Shown: positions 7,331 to 16,009 of the stretch, piece after piece | Position numbering within the stretch: position 1 is the stretch's first letter | Layout: each line of letters begins with the position of its first letter | Translations under genes and position numbers: made by a program | The notes under the pieces: generated by a model | What the model saw: the letters and a program-made list of their open reading frames with translations, nothing else | The model's database searches: none | What the model was told of the DNA's origin: nothing | Origin: REEB95 sp963785735 | GTDB taxonomy: Bacteria; Pseudomonadota; Alphaproteobacteria; ATCC43930; CGMCC-115725 | NCBI GenBank assembly: GCA_963785735.1 | Contig: CAWAWJ010000001.1 | Span: forward strand, 930,001-994,000 | Reading direction: 5' to 3' | Length of the DNA stretch: 64,000 bases

Positions 7331-8650
7331 ATGGACGACAGCGGTTACGGGGTGGAACGGCGTTTCCGCGATCTGGTCGAGATCGCCGGCGATTTCGCCT
7401 GGGAGATCGATGCGTCATCGCGCTTCGTCTTCGCCGCGCCGCGCCTGGTGTTCGGCTGGCCCGCGGAAAACCTGCTCGGCAAGACGGTGGCCGAATTCCT
7501 CGCCGACCCGGTCCAGGCCAAGCACTTTGCCGCGACCGAGCCGGCCACGGCCGCTGAAATCCGCTTTCGCGCCGCCGATGGCGGCACCATCCTGCTTTCG
7601 CTCGCGGCGCGGCCGGTCTTCGGCCCGGCCGGAGTGTGGAGCGGCGCGCGCGGCATCGGCCGCGTCCACGGCGTTCAGGGCCTGACTCAGGCCGACATGC
7701 ATATCCGCGAAGGCCTTGCCGGCCATGTGGTGCGCGCGGTGCGCGACGAATCCCAGCCCGAAAGCGCGCTCAACGCCGCGCTCACCGCGCTCGGCCTCGC
7801 CGTCGGATCATCGGGCGGCGCCATCCTGCGCGCGGGCGGCGATCCGCCGCTGCGGACATCCATCGCCTGGGGCGCCAAGCCGCCGCCCGCCGGGCTGGCG
7901 ATGATTCGTAACGCCATCAAGGACAAGGATTCGGCGTCGGTTTTGGCGCCCGCCTGCCAGCTCGCGGCCCACGCCGTGCATTACCGCCGCGAGATCAAGG
8001 GCGCGGTTCTGCTGTGGCGGCGCGCCGAGGAGCGGCCCTTCGGCGCTTTCGACCGCACGCTCCTGGGCGACGTCGCCGACCATCTCGGCATCGTCATCGC
8101 GCAAATCGAGGCGCGCGAGCGCATCACCACATTGTCGCGCACCGACCCGCTCACCACGCTTACCAACCGCGACGCCTTCTTCGACGAATTCGCCCGCCGC
8201 CTGTTGCGGCTCGATCGCGGCACGCAATCGGCCGTGCTGCTCTACATCGACGTGCTCAATCTGAAGCTGGTCAATGACCGGCTCGGGCCTTCGGCGGGCG
8301 ACGAGGCGCTGGTGACGCTCGCCGGGATCTTGCGCGACAATACCCGCGCCGGCGATTTGATCGCACGTTACGGCGGCAGCCAGTTCGTGTTGTGGATCGA
8401 GGGCATCAACGAGCTGGGCGCAAGGCGCCGGGTTCTCGCCATCGAGAACGGCGTGCGCCGCCTGGCCGCGCTCACCGGATCGCCGGAACAGCCGCTCGGC
8501 GTCGTGGTCGGCCTCGCCGCCTTCGACCCGCTGCGGCCGGAGACCCCGGTGCAGCTGGTGTCCCGGTCCGCCGCCGATGCCGCGGATAAAATCAAGGCGG
8601 ACAAAAACAAGCCGGGAAGCCAGCCGGTGTTCGCCTCCCGGTCCGCTTAA
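7331..8650 (+). CDS. PAS-GAF-like-GGDEF protein with degenerate active site (GGSQF)
   Basis: A 439-residue soluble signalling protein. Residues 1-115 look like a PAS domain (FRDLVEIAGDFAWEID, then FGWPAENLLGKT). Residues about 130-265 look GAF-like. The C-terminal 165 residues are a GGDEF fold starting SRTDPLTTLTNRDAFF, with a YIDVLNLKLVND segment in place of the usual DxD-FK. The signature loop reads RYGGSQF (about 345-351) instead of RxGGDEF, so the catalytic and metal-binding acidic residues are replaced by Ser and Gln. Family knowledge says such a site should not make cyclic di-GMP. It may bind GTP or act as a sensory scaffold. No EAL domain is present. It stands alone between a stress gene and hisI. 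Confidence 0.88.
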   Translation: MDDSGYGVERRFRDLVEIAGDFAWEIDASSRFVFAAPRLVFGWPAENLLGKTVAEFLADPVQAKHFAATEPATAAEIRFRAADGGTILLSLAARPVFGPAGVWSGARGIGRVHGVQGLTQADMHIREGLAGHVVRAVRDESQPESALNAALTALGLAVGSSGGAILRAGGDPPLRTSIAWGAKPPPAGLAMIRNAIKDKDSASVLAPACQLAAHAVHYRREIKGAVLLWRRAEERPFGAFDRTLLGDVADHLGIVIAQIEARERITTLSRTDPLTTLTNRDAFFDEFARRLLRLDRGTQSAVLLYIDVLNLKLVNDRLGPSAGDEALVTLAGILRDNTRAGDLIARYGGSQFVLWIEGINELGARRRVLAIENGVRRLAALTGSPEQPLGVVVGLAAFDPLRPETPVQLVSRSAADAADKIKADKNKPGSQPVFASRSA

Positions 8651-8661
8651 GTATCAGAGTA

Positions 8662-9087
8662 TCAGCGCGTTTCCCCGGCGGCGGGAGCTTCCATCGGCTT
8701 CAATATATCGGCAAGCCCGTCGCCGCGCGGCGCGCGGGCGAAGCAGCTGCGCGTGCCGGTGTGGCAAGCGGGCCCGGTCTGGTCGACCAGCAGCAACAGC
8801 GCGTCGCCGTCGCAATCGACCCGCAATTCCACCAGGCGCTGCACATGGCCCGAGCTTTCGCCCTTGCGCCAGAGCGTCTTGCGCGAGCGTGACCAGTAGC
8901 AGACGCGGCCGGTCTTGAGCGTCTCCGCCACCGAATCGCGGTTCATCCAGGCCAGCATCAGCGTCTCGCCGCTGTCATGCTGCTGCGCCACCGCGGGGAT
9001 GAGACCGTCGCGGTCGAAGCGCAACGCCGCCAATGTCGCCGCCGCGGCATTAGCTGAAACGCGCCCGCTGGTGCTGGATTCCGTCAT
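8662..9087 (-). CDS. hisI: Phosphoribosyl-AMP cyclohydrolase
   Basis: A 141-residue stand-alone HisI that hydrolyses the purine ring of phosphoribosyl-AMP, the third step of histidine synthesis. The metal signatures are clear: LRVDCDGDAL with its Asp and Cys ligands, and ACHTGTRSCF with the zinc cysteines near residue 113. There is no fused HisE domain, as usual for alphaproteobacteria. Its end nearly meets the end of the converging GGDEF gene (8650). No other his gene is nearby. Confidence 0.95.
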   Translation of the reverse strand: MTESSTSGRVSANAAAATLAALRFDRDGLIPAVAQQHDSGETLMLAWMNRDSVAETLKTGRVCYWSRSRKTLWRKGESSGHVQRLVELRVDCDGDALLLLVDQTGPACHTGTRSCFARAPRGDGLADILKPMEAPAAGETR

Positions 9088-9125
9088 GAGGCCTGCTCCC
9101 GTCCGATTCGAGCCGGCATTTTATA

Positions 9126-10163
9126 TCAGCTGCGCCAGCGCAGCACCCTGTCCTTGACCGGGTTGACGAAGGCGCGATTCTCGGCGCGGGCGCGGAGATA
9201 TTCGGCCTTGAGCCGGTAATACCAGCGCGCCTGGGCGTCTGCGTCGTTGATCAGCAACAATGGCGGGTCATGGCGCAGCCCCTTCTGCTGCATCACCATG
9301 ATCGCCCGGTCTTGATTGAGGAAGGAGCGCACGAAAGGCCGCAGCAAAGGCGCCAGAATCCCGAGCCAGGGCAGATCCCAATAGATCGCATGATTAACCT
9401 CGGCCTCGGTCTCGCTGAGCGGCGTCACCGCGGTGAGGTTGACGACGAAACGCCTGCCGATGCGGATATGCTCGATGCGCGTCGAAGGCAGGCGAAAGGT
9501 GATTTCGGTCTCGGACTTGCCGCCGAGCAGGCGGTAGGCTTTGGAATTCGACGAGGGCGGATGGCGCAGCATGGTGAAACCATAAGGGCTCGCCGCGAAG
9601 GCCTTGGATTTCTCGTGGATCGAATGCCGCGAACGCCACCACCAGGCGCGGTGCACGAAGGGGCCGTGTGCCGGGTCCATCAGTCCGACCACGGCGTGGT
9701 CGATCGCCGCCGGCACGCGGACGCTTTCGAACAGATTGGGACGGCGTTCGCCGATCTCCGGAATCTCGGGCGGCGCGGGCGCGGATGCGGGATCCTTGCC
9801 GAAAAACACCCAGATATTTCCCTGAACCTCGCGCGCCGGATACGCGGCGACGCGGATCTTGGATATATCGAAATCCTGGTCTTGGTAAAGCGAAGGAATG
9901 GCGGTACAGCGCCCATCCGCGCCGAAGCGCCAGCCGTGATAGCAGCATTCGACCTCGCTGCCGTCGAATTCTCCGTAGGAAAGCGGAATGCCGCGATGCG
10001 GGCAGATATCCTTTAAGGCGAAGACCGCGCCGGCACGTGTGCGCCCGAGCAGCAGCGGCTCGCCCAACAGAGTCTTGGCCCGCATCCTGCCGGGCGCGAG
10101 AAACGCGCCCGGCAGGGCGAAGTACCACATCTCGCGCAAAGGCGCGGGGCCGTTCTCTTCCAC
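9126..10163 (-). CDS. Rieske non-heme iron oxygenase, alpha subunit
   Basis: A 345-residue aromatic ring-hydroxylating-type oxygenase. The N-terminal Rieske domain has Cys54-x-His56 (ICPHRG) and Cys73-x-x-His76 (CCYHGW), separated by 16 residues. The catalytic domain shows the mononuclear iron motif Asp-x2-His-x4-His in MDPAHGPFVHR (about 158-167). Overall layout and length match O-demethylase-type oxygenases such as vanillate demethylase rather than dioxygenases of about 450 residues. No reductase or ferredoxin gene is adjacent, so the electron donor is encoded elsewhere. The substrate is unknown. It is divergent from the MaoC gene across about 200 bp. Confidence 0.9.
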   Translation of the reverse strand: MEENGPAPLREMWYFALPGAFLAPGRMRAKTLLGEPLLLGRTRAGAVFALKDICPHRGIPLSYGEFDGSEVECCYHGWRFGADGRCTAIPSLYQDQDFDISKIRVAAYPAREVQGNIWVFFGKDPASAPAPPEIPEIGERRPNLFESVRVPAAIDHAVVGLMDPAHGPFVHRAWWWRSRHSIHEKSKAFAASPYGFTMLRHPPSSNSKAYRLLGGKSETEITFRLPSTRIEHIRIGRRFVVNLTAVTPLSETEAEVNHAIYWDLPWLGILAPLLRPFVRSFLNQDRAIMVMQQKGLRHDPPLLLINDADAQARWYYRLKAEYLRARAENRAFVNPVKDRVLRWRS

Positions 10164-10360
10164 CGAGTTTCTCCGCGATCAGCCGGTTGAAAAAAGAGTA
10201 GCCGCCGCGCCGCAAGCAGGGAAGGGCTCTGCGGCTCTTGTGCCGTTGCGAAAGAATATGCCGGTGAAACCCCGTTTCTGCTCTCAATCGGTGTAATTGC
10301 TTGCCGTTAGCCCCTTCGCCGGTTAAGGTGCGCCGCACAAAAACCGGCAAATCGAGGTTG

Positions 10361-10816
10361 ATGATGGACGATGTTCGGCAATCCGTGGCGCCCCGCCAGG
10401 GCTACGCGCTCGAGGATATCGTCGTCGGCATGACGGCTTCCTATTTCCACACCCTGACCGAGGCCGATGTGGTTGAATTCGCCGACCTGACCGGCGATCA
10501 TAATCCGCTTCATCTCGACGAGGCCTTCGCCAAGAAGACCCGGTTCAAGGGCCGCATCGCCCACGGCATGCTGACCGCCAGTTTCCTCTCGACCGTGGTC
10601 GCCATCATGCCTGGCCCGGGCACGATCTATCTCAGCCAAAGCCTGTCCTTCCGCGCCCCGGTGCGCATCGGCGACACGGTCGAGGCCCAGGTCACGGTGG
10701 CGGAGATCGATGCTCCCCATAAGCGCGTCCGGCTCAAGACCGTGTGCCGCGTCGGCGACATGGTGGTGATTGACGGCGAGGCGCTGGTGCTGGTGCCGAG
10801 TCGGGCGGCCTCTTAG
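10361..10816 (+). CDS. MaoC-family (R)-specific enoyl-CoA hydratase
   Basis: A single hot-dog-fold MaoC protein of about 150 residues. The hydratase signature is intact: FADLTGDHNPLHLDEAFA, with the catalytic Asp and His in GDHNPLH, and then GRIAHGML. Length and motif fit PhaJ-type (R)-enoyl-CoA hydratases, which hydrate trans-2-enoyl-CoA to (R)-3-hydroxyacyl-CoA, linking beta-oxidation to polyhydroxyalkanoate or related pathways. Two ATGs are adjacent at 10361 and 10364; GAGG at 10354-10357 is best spaced for the second. A TTG at 10301 is unlikely to be the start. Confidence 0.9.
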   Translation: MMDDVRQSVAPRQGYALEDIVVGMTASYFHTLTEADVVEFADLTGDHNPLHLDEAFAKKTRFKGRIAHGMLTASFLSTVVAIMPGPGTIYLSQSLSFRAPVRIGDTVEAQVTVAEIDAPHKRVRLKTVCRVGDMVVIDGEALVLVPSRAAS

Positions 10817-10895
10817 CCCACCCTATCCGGCGGCGTAAGGCCGCTATATCTTCCGCCTGGAATCTCGATTTGGCTTCGCACCCCGGGTGCTTCGC

Positions 10896-11849
10896 GTGCG
10901 CATTTTTCGACATGACAAGGCCGAGGGTCCCGACCGCGGAGCAGCCGTGGCCATCGGCAATTTCGACGGCGTCCATCCGGGCCATCAGGCGGTGATATCC
11001 GAGGCCATCGGCATCGCCCGCGGCCTCCATCTTCCCCATGCCGTGCTCACCTTCGAGCCCCATCCCTATGGCGTGTTCAAGCCGGACGCGCCGCCTTTCC
11101 GCCTGACGCCTTTCCGCGCCAAGGCGCGGCAGATCGAGACGCTCGGCGTCGATCTGCTCTTCGCCATCCATTTCGATCTCGATTTCGCCAGGCGCGAGCC
11201 CGAAGACTTCGTCGACCGGGTGCTGATCGAAGGGCTGGGCGCGCGCCATGTCGTGGTGGGCTACGATTTCGTCTTCGGCCGCAAGCGGCGCGGCAATTCC
11301 GGGCTGCTCAAGGAGCTCGGCGCCCGCAAGGGCTTCGAGGTGAGCGTGGTCGAGGCGATCGCCAATCCCGGCGGCGCGGTTTATTCCTCGACTCGCATCC
11401 GCGAGCTGTTGACGAACGCCAAGCCGCGCGAGGCCGCGGATCTGCTCGGCCGTTTCTGGGAGATCGAGGGGCGGGTCGAGCGCGGCGAGGGCCATGCCCG
11501 CTTCCTGGGCGTGCCCACCGCCAATCTGGCCTTGGCCGAATATCTCCGGCCCGCCGCCGGGATTTATGCCGTCTATGCCGGGATCGAGGCCGGGGGGCAA
11601 ACCGATTGGCACGAGGGCGTGGCCTATCTCGGCCGCCGCGCGACGCTGGGCGAAGGCGAATTGCGGCTCGAGGCCCATCTGTTCGATTTCTCGGGCGACT
11701 TGCTCGGCCGCCATCTGCGCGTGGCCTTGGTCGACTATCTGCGTCCGGACGTGGTCTTCGAGGGCGTCGACGCCCTCAAGGCGCAGCTCGCCCGCGACCT
11801 CGCCGATGCCCGCGCGGCCTTGGCCGGCGCCGGCCCGCCCCACGGTTGA
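10896..11849 (+). CDS. ribF: Bifunctional riboflavin kinase / FAD synthetase
   Basis: About 317 residues. The N-terminal FMN adenylyltransferase domain has the nucleotidyl-transferase signature VAIGNFDGVHPGHQ, later GYDFVFGRKRRG and a YSSTRIRELL block. The C-terminal riboflavin kinase domain carries the PTANL motif (about 209-213). It makes FMN and FAD from riboflavin. I prefer the GTG at 10896 because it gives MRIFRH, the usual RibF start; a GTG at 10887 would add three residues. ileS begins 21 bp after the stop, and ribF-ileS-lspA is a widespread arrangement. Confidence 0.94.
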   Translation: MRIFRHDKAEGPDRGAAVAIGNFDGVHPGHQAVISEAIGIARGLHLPHAVLTFEPHPYGVFKPDAPPFRLTPFRAKARQIETLGVDLLFAIHFDLDFARREPEDFVDRVLIEGLGARHVVVGYDFVFGRKRRGNSGLLKELGARKGFEVSVVEAIANPGGAVYSSTRIRELLTNAKPREAADLLGRFWEIEGRVERGEGHARFLGVPTANLALAEYLRPAAGIYAVYAGIEAGGQTDWHEGVAYLGRRATLGEGELRLEAHLFDFSGDLLGRHLRVALVDYLRPDVVFEGVDALKAQLARDLADARAALAGAGPPHG

Positions 11850-11869
11850 CGGCTCATCCTCATCTCCCT

Positions 11870-14746
11870 ATGACCAAGCCCATGAACGAGAAAGCCGATC
11901 CTGATTCGGGCAAGGATTACCGCCCGAGCGTCTTTCTGCCCGACACGGCTTTCCCGATGCGCGGCGAGTTGCCCAAGCGCGAACCCGAGATGCTCGCGCG
12001 CTGGGCGAAGCTCGGGCTCTGGCAAAAACAGCGCGCGGCGGCCAATGGCCGCGAGAAATACGTGCTCCATGACGGGCCGCCTTACGCCAACGGCAATCTC
12101 CATATCGGCCACGCGCTCAACAAGATCCTGAAGGACATCATCAACCGCGCCCAGCAGATGAGCGGCAAGGACGCGGTCTATGTGCCGGGCTGGGACTGTC
12201 ACGGTCTGCCGATCGAATGGAAGATCGAGGAGGAATACCGATCCCGGAAGAAATCCAAGGACGACATTCCGATCGTCGAGTTTCGCAAGGAATGCCGCGA
12301 TTTCGCGCGCCACTGGATCGGCGTGCAGAAGGCCGAGTTCGAGCGCCTGGGCGTCGGCGGCGATTGGGACCATGCCTACACCACCATGGAATTTCCGGCC
12401 GAGGCGCAGATCGCGCGCGAGATCGGCAAGTTTCTGATGAACGGCTCGCTCTATCGCGGCTCGAAGCCGGTGATGTGGTCGGTGGTGGAGCAGACCGCGC
12501 TGGCCGAGGCCGAGATCGAATACCACGATCACGTCTCGACCCAGGTGTGGGTTAAGTTTCCGGTGGCGAAGCCGGCCAACCGCGAGATCGCCAATAGCTC
12601 GATCCTGATCTGGACCACTACGCCCTGGACCCTGCCGGGCAACCGCGCCATCGCCTATGGCGAGGCGATGAACTACCTCGTCCTGCTGGTGAGTCATGCG
12701 GGCCCGAACAGCCTGGCGCGGCCGGGCGAGCGGCTGGTGGTGGCGGAATCACGCTGGGCGGCGCTCGAAAAGGAACTCGATTTCAAGGCCGACATGGTCA
12801 TGGTGCTGAAAGGCGCGCAGCTCGCCGGCACGATCTGCCGCCATCCCTTGCACGGAAGGGGCTATGATTTCGATGTGCCGCTGCTTGCCGGCGGCTTCGT
12901 CACCGAGGAAGACGGCACCGGCTTCGTTCACATGGCGCCCGGCCACGGCGCCGACGATTTCGAACTCTGCACCCGCCACGGCATCAAAGTGCCGGAGACG
13001 GTGGCGGGCGACGGCGCCTATTACCCGTCGGTGCCGCTCTTCGCGGGAAAGCGCGTCTACAAGCCCAATGGCAAGGAAGGCGACGCCAACCAGGCGGTGA
13101 TCGCCGCCATCCAGGAAGCGGGCGCGCTTTTTGGCGAAGCCAAGCTTACCCATTCCTACCCCCATTCCTGGCGTTCCAAGGCGCCGCTGATCTTCCGCGC
13201 CACGCCGCAATGGTTCATCAGCATGGAGAAGACCGGGCTGCGCGCGACCGCGCTGAAGGCGATCGAAGCAACCCGCTGGATTCCGCCCCAGGGCAAGAAC
13301 CGCATCCGCGCCATGATCGAAACCCGGCCCGATTGGTGCATCTCGCGCCAGCGCGCCTGGGGCGTGCCCATCGCCGTCTTCGTCGAGAAGAAAACCGGCG
13401 AGGTGTTGCGCGACCAGGAAGTGGTCGACCGCATCGCGGCGGCTTTTGAAAAAGAGGGTTCGGATGCCTGGTTCACCCGCGACCCGGCCGAATTCCTCGG
13501 GCCCAAGCGCAAGGTGGCGGATTACGAGCAGGTGAAGGACATCGTCGATGTCTGGTTCGATTCCGGCTCGACCCACGCCTTCGTGCTGGAGACGCGCAAG
13601 GATCTCAAATGGCCGGCCTCGCTTTATCTCGAAGGTTCGGACCAGCATCGCGGCTGGTTCCATTCCTCGCTCTTGGAATCCTGCGGCACCCGCGGGCGAG
13701 CGCCTTACGAGGCGGTGCTGACCCATGGTTTCGTGCTTGACGAGCAGGGACGCAAAATGTCCAAGTCGCTCGGCAACGTCACATCGCCCCAGGAGGTGGT
13801 GAGCAAAAGCGGCGCCGACATATTGCGGCTCTGGGTGGTTGCCGCCGATTACGCCGAGGATTTGCGCATCGGTCCCGAAATCCTGAAACAGCAGAGCGAG
13901 ATCTACCGCAGGCTCCGCAACACGCTGCGCTATCTCCTGGGCGCGCTGAAGGATTACGCCGACCAGGAAAAGATCGAACGCAAGCAGATGCCGGAACTCG
14001 AACGCTGGGTGTTGCACCGTCTGTGGCAACTCGACGCCGTGGTGCGGTCCTCGGTCGAGGCCTACGACTTCCACACCATGTTCACCGAATTGCATAATTT
14101 TTGCGCGGTCGATCTCTCAGCCTTTTATTTCGACGTGCGCAAGGATTCACTCTATTGCGATCCGGCGAGCGATGTGAAACGCCGCGCCGCGCGCGCCTGC
14201 CTCGACCGGGTGTTCGATTGCCTGGCCAAGTGGCTCGCTCCGGTGCTGTGCTTCACCGCCGAGGAAGCCTGGCTCAGCCGCCACGGCGACGCCGAATCCG
14301 CGAGCGTCCATTTGCAGCTTTATCCCGACATACCGGCGGATTGGCGCGACGATGCCCTGGGCGAGAAATGGGGCAAAATCCGCGAATTACGCCGAGTCGT
14401 CACCGGCGCCATCGAATTGGAGCGTGCGCAAAAGCGCATCGGCTCGAGCCTTCAGGCCGCGGTCACGGTTTACGCCACGCCCCGGCATGAAACGGGCTTC
14501 GAACGGGTCGATCTGCCCGAAATTTTCATCACCTCCGCCGCCGCTTTCGCGCAAGGTGGCGCGCCGTCCGGCGCCTTCACCTTGCCCGACATGCCGGGGG
14601 TGAGCGTCGCTATCGGCCCGGCGGCGGGCGAAAAATGCGCGCGCTGCTGGAAGGTGCTGCCCGAGGTGGGTTCGGTCAAAACCCATCCCGATCTTTGCCG
14701 CCGCTGCGCCGGGGCGGTGGATTTGGTTTCAAAGGGCAAGGCATAG
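11870..14746 (+). CDS. ileS: Isoleucyl-tRNA synthetase
   Basis: A 958-residue class Ia aminoacyl-tRNA synthetase charging tRNA-Ile. The HIGH motif is at residues 78-81 (ANGNLHIGHALNK) and KMSKS at about 628-632 (GRKMSKSLGN). The editing domain includes GTGFVHMAPGHG. The C-terminus holds a Cys4-type zinc finger (KCARCW, then LCRRC), as in bacterial-type IleRS. The ATG at 11870 follows the ribF stop by 20 bp; an ATG at 11882 is also possible. The frame is open upstream but overlaps ribF and is not used. Confidence 0.97.
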   Translation: MTKPMNEKADPDSGKDYRPSVFLPDTAFPMRGELPKREPEMLARWAKLGLWQKQRAAANGREKYVLHDGPPYANGNLHIGHALNKILKDIINRAQQMSGKDAVYVPGWDCHGLPIEWKIEEEYRSRKKSKDDIPIVEFRKECRDFARHWIGVQKAEFERLGVGGDWDHAYTTMEFPAEAQIAREIGKFLMNGSLYRGSKPVMWSVVEQTALAEAEIEYHDHVSTQVWVKFPVAKPANREIANSSILIWTTTPWTLPGNRAIAYGEAMNYLVLLVSHAGPNSLARPGERLVVAESRWAALEKELDFKADMVMVLKGAQLAGTICRHPLHGRGYDFDVPLLAGGFVTEEDGTGFVHMAPGHGADDFELCTRHGIKVPETVAGDGAYYPSVPLFAGKRVYKPNGKEGDANQAVIAAIQEAGALFGEAKLTHSYPHSWRSKAPLIFRATPQWFISMEKTGLRATALKAIEATRWIPPQGKNRIRAMIETRPDWCISRQRAWGVPIAVFVEKKTGEVLRDQEVVDRIAAAFEKEGSDAWFTRDPAEFLGPKRKVADYEQVKDIVDVWFDSGSTHAFVLETRKDLKWPASLYLEGSDQHRGWFHSSLLESCGTRGRAPYEAVLTHGFVLDEQGRKMSKSLGNVTSPQEVVSKSGADILRLWVVAADYAEDLRIGPEILKQQSEIYRRLRNTLRYLLGALKDYADQEKIERKQMPELERWVLHRLWQLDAVVRSSVEAYDFHTMFTELHNFCAVDLSAFYFDVRKDSLYCDPASDVKRRAARACLDRVFDCLAKWLAPVLCFTAEEAWLSRHGDAESASVHLQLYPDIPADWRDDALGEKWGKIRELRRVVTGAIELERAQKRIGSSLQAAVTVYATPRHETGFERVDLPEIFITSAAAFAQGGAPSGAFTLPDMPGVSVAIGPAAGEKCARCWKVLPEVGSVKTHPDLCRRCAGAVDLVSKGKA

Positions 14747-14748
14747 AC

Positions 14749-15228
14749 ATGCGCGGCGGTCTCACCCTGGCGGTCGCGGCCGCGGCGTTCGATCAGCTGA
14801 CAAAATTCTGGGTGCTGGGATTCTTCGCCGCACACCCGGGCGAAAACGCCGTCGAAATGCTGCCGTTCTTCAATCTGGTGCTGGCCTGGAACCGCGGCGT
14901 CAGCTTCGGCCTGTTCAATTCGGGGGATGCAAGCGGCACGCTGCTCTTCGCCGGTCTGGCCGCCCTCATCGTCGCGGCGCTGCTGTGGTGGCTGAAGCGG
15001 GCCCAAGGGGGATGGCTCGGCTTGGCCATCGGCCTCGTCATCGGCGGCGCGCTGGGTAACATTATTGACAGGATATTCCGCGGCGCGGTGGTGGATTTCC
15101 TCGATTTTCACTTGGGCGCCTGGCACTGGTTCGCCTTCAATGTGGCGGATACGGCCATCACCCTCGGCGTTATTTTCATCGCGCTCGATGGATTGCTTGG
15201 CGAAAGGCACCGAGCCGGGTTAAAATGA
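14749..15228 (+). CDS. lspA: Lipoprotein signal peptidase (signal peptidase II)
   Basis: A 159-residue aspartyl protease of the inner membrane with four hydrophobic helices, cleaving prolipoproteins before the lipidated Cys. The catalytic aspartates are Asp107 in NIIDR and Asp134 in FNVADTAI; the family motif VVDF and the N-terminal WNRGVSFG block are also present. The ATG is 2 bp after the ileS stop, so translation is probably coupled. Several lipoproteins are encoded in this window, including the next gene. Confidence 0.96.
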   Translation: MRGGLTLAVAAAAFDQLTKFWVLGFFAAHPGENAVEMLPFFNLVLAWNRGVSFGLFNSGDASGTLLFAGLAALIVAALLWWLKRAQGGWLGLAIGLVIGGALGNIIDRIFRGAVVDFLDFHLGAWHWFAFNVADTAITLGVIFIALDGLLGERHRAGLK

Positions 15229-15265
15229 AAGCAAGAGAGAGAAGCGTTTAGGGCGGTTTATTAAC

Positions 15266-15898
15266 GTGGTTTTCCGGTCTGCCATCCCCTCGGTTGTGAT
15301 TGTCGCGTGCGCCTGCCTGTTGCTGGCCGGCTGCGGCGGCACCTGGACCGACGTCAAGCGCGGCCTCGGCATGGAGAAGGTCGTCCCCGACGAATTCGCC
15401 GTCACCGCCTCGGCGCCGCTCGCGATCCCGCCCGATTACACTCTACGCCCGCCGCGTCCGGGCGCGGCGCCGACCCAGGAACTGGCGCCGGTCGAGCAGG
15501 CACGCCAAACCGTGTTCCGCGCCAGCGACACGCAACTCACCACGCTGGAGCCGGCCTCGAGCGACCGCAGCGAAGGCGAGGGCGCGTTGCTGAAGCAGGC
15601 GGGCGCCGAGAACGCGCCCAAAAACATCCGCGAAATCGTCGCCAACGATTCGTCGGTGGTACCCGACAAGTCCGGCTTCGCCGACAAGCTGCTGTTCTGG
15701 CGCGCGGCGCCGCCGAGCCTGCCGCCCGGCGATCAGATAATCGATCCCAGCAGCGAAGCCGAGCGGCTGCGCAACTCCGCCGCGAGCCAGACGGCGGCCA
15801 ACACGCCCGGCGCCGCCGCCACGCCGCCGCGATCGGCCGCCAACACGCCGGTCATTGAGCGCACCAAGTCCAAGGGCTTTTTCGACTGGCTGTTCTGA
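15266..15898 (+). CDS. DUF3035-type (BamF-like) outer-membrane lipoprotein
   Basis: A 210-residue lipoprotein. The signal core VVIVACACLLLAGC gives a lipobox with the acceptor Cys at about residue 23. The mature N-terminus carries PDEFAVTASAPLAIPPDY and LRPPRPGA, the signature of the DUF3035 family found downstream of lspA in many alphaproteobacteria and linked by name to the Bam outer-membrane assembly machinery. The middle is Ala/Ser/Thr-rich and low complexity; the end KGFFDWLF is hydrophobic. The start is GTG, 37 bp after lspA. The Bam link is from family knowledge, not from this sequence. Confidence 0.75.
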   Translation: MVFRSAIPSVVIVACACLLLAGCGGTWTDVKRGLGMEKVVPDEFAVTASAPLAIPPDYTLRPPRPGAAPTQELAPVEQARQTVFRASDTQLTTLEPASSDRSEGEGALLKQAGAENAPKNIREIVANDSSVVPDKSGFADKLLFWRAAPPSLPPGDQIIDPSSEAERLRNSAASQTAANTPGAAATPPRSAANTPVIERTKSKGFFDWLF

Positions 15899-16009
15899 GT
15901 CCGCGCCTTCCCCCGCGCGCTTCCTGATGGCTTTGCGCGAAGCTGAAAATGCAGTAGCGTCCGGCGCATTGCTGGTGGAACGTGATTCTGCCCGGCGCGC
16001 GTGGGGACG

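Noticed and set aside
12749..14095. Long minus-strand frame inside ileS
   Set aside because: Shadow of ileS, whose HIGH, KMSKS and zinc motifs are intact.
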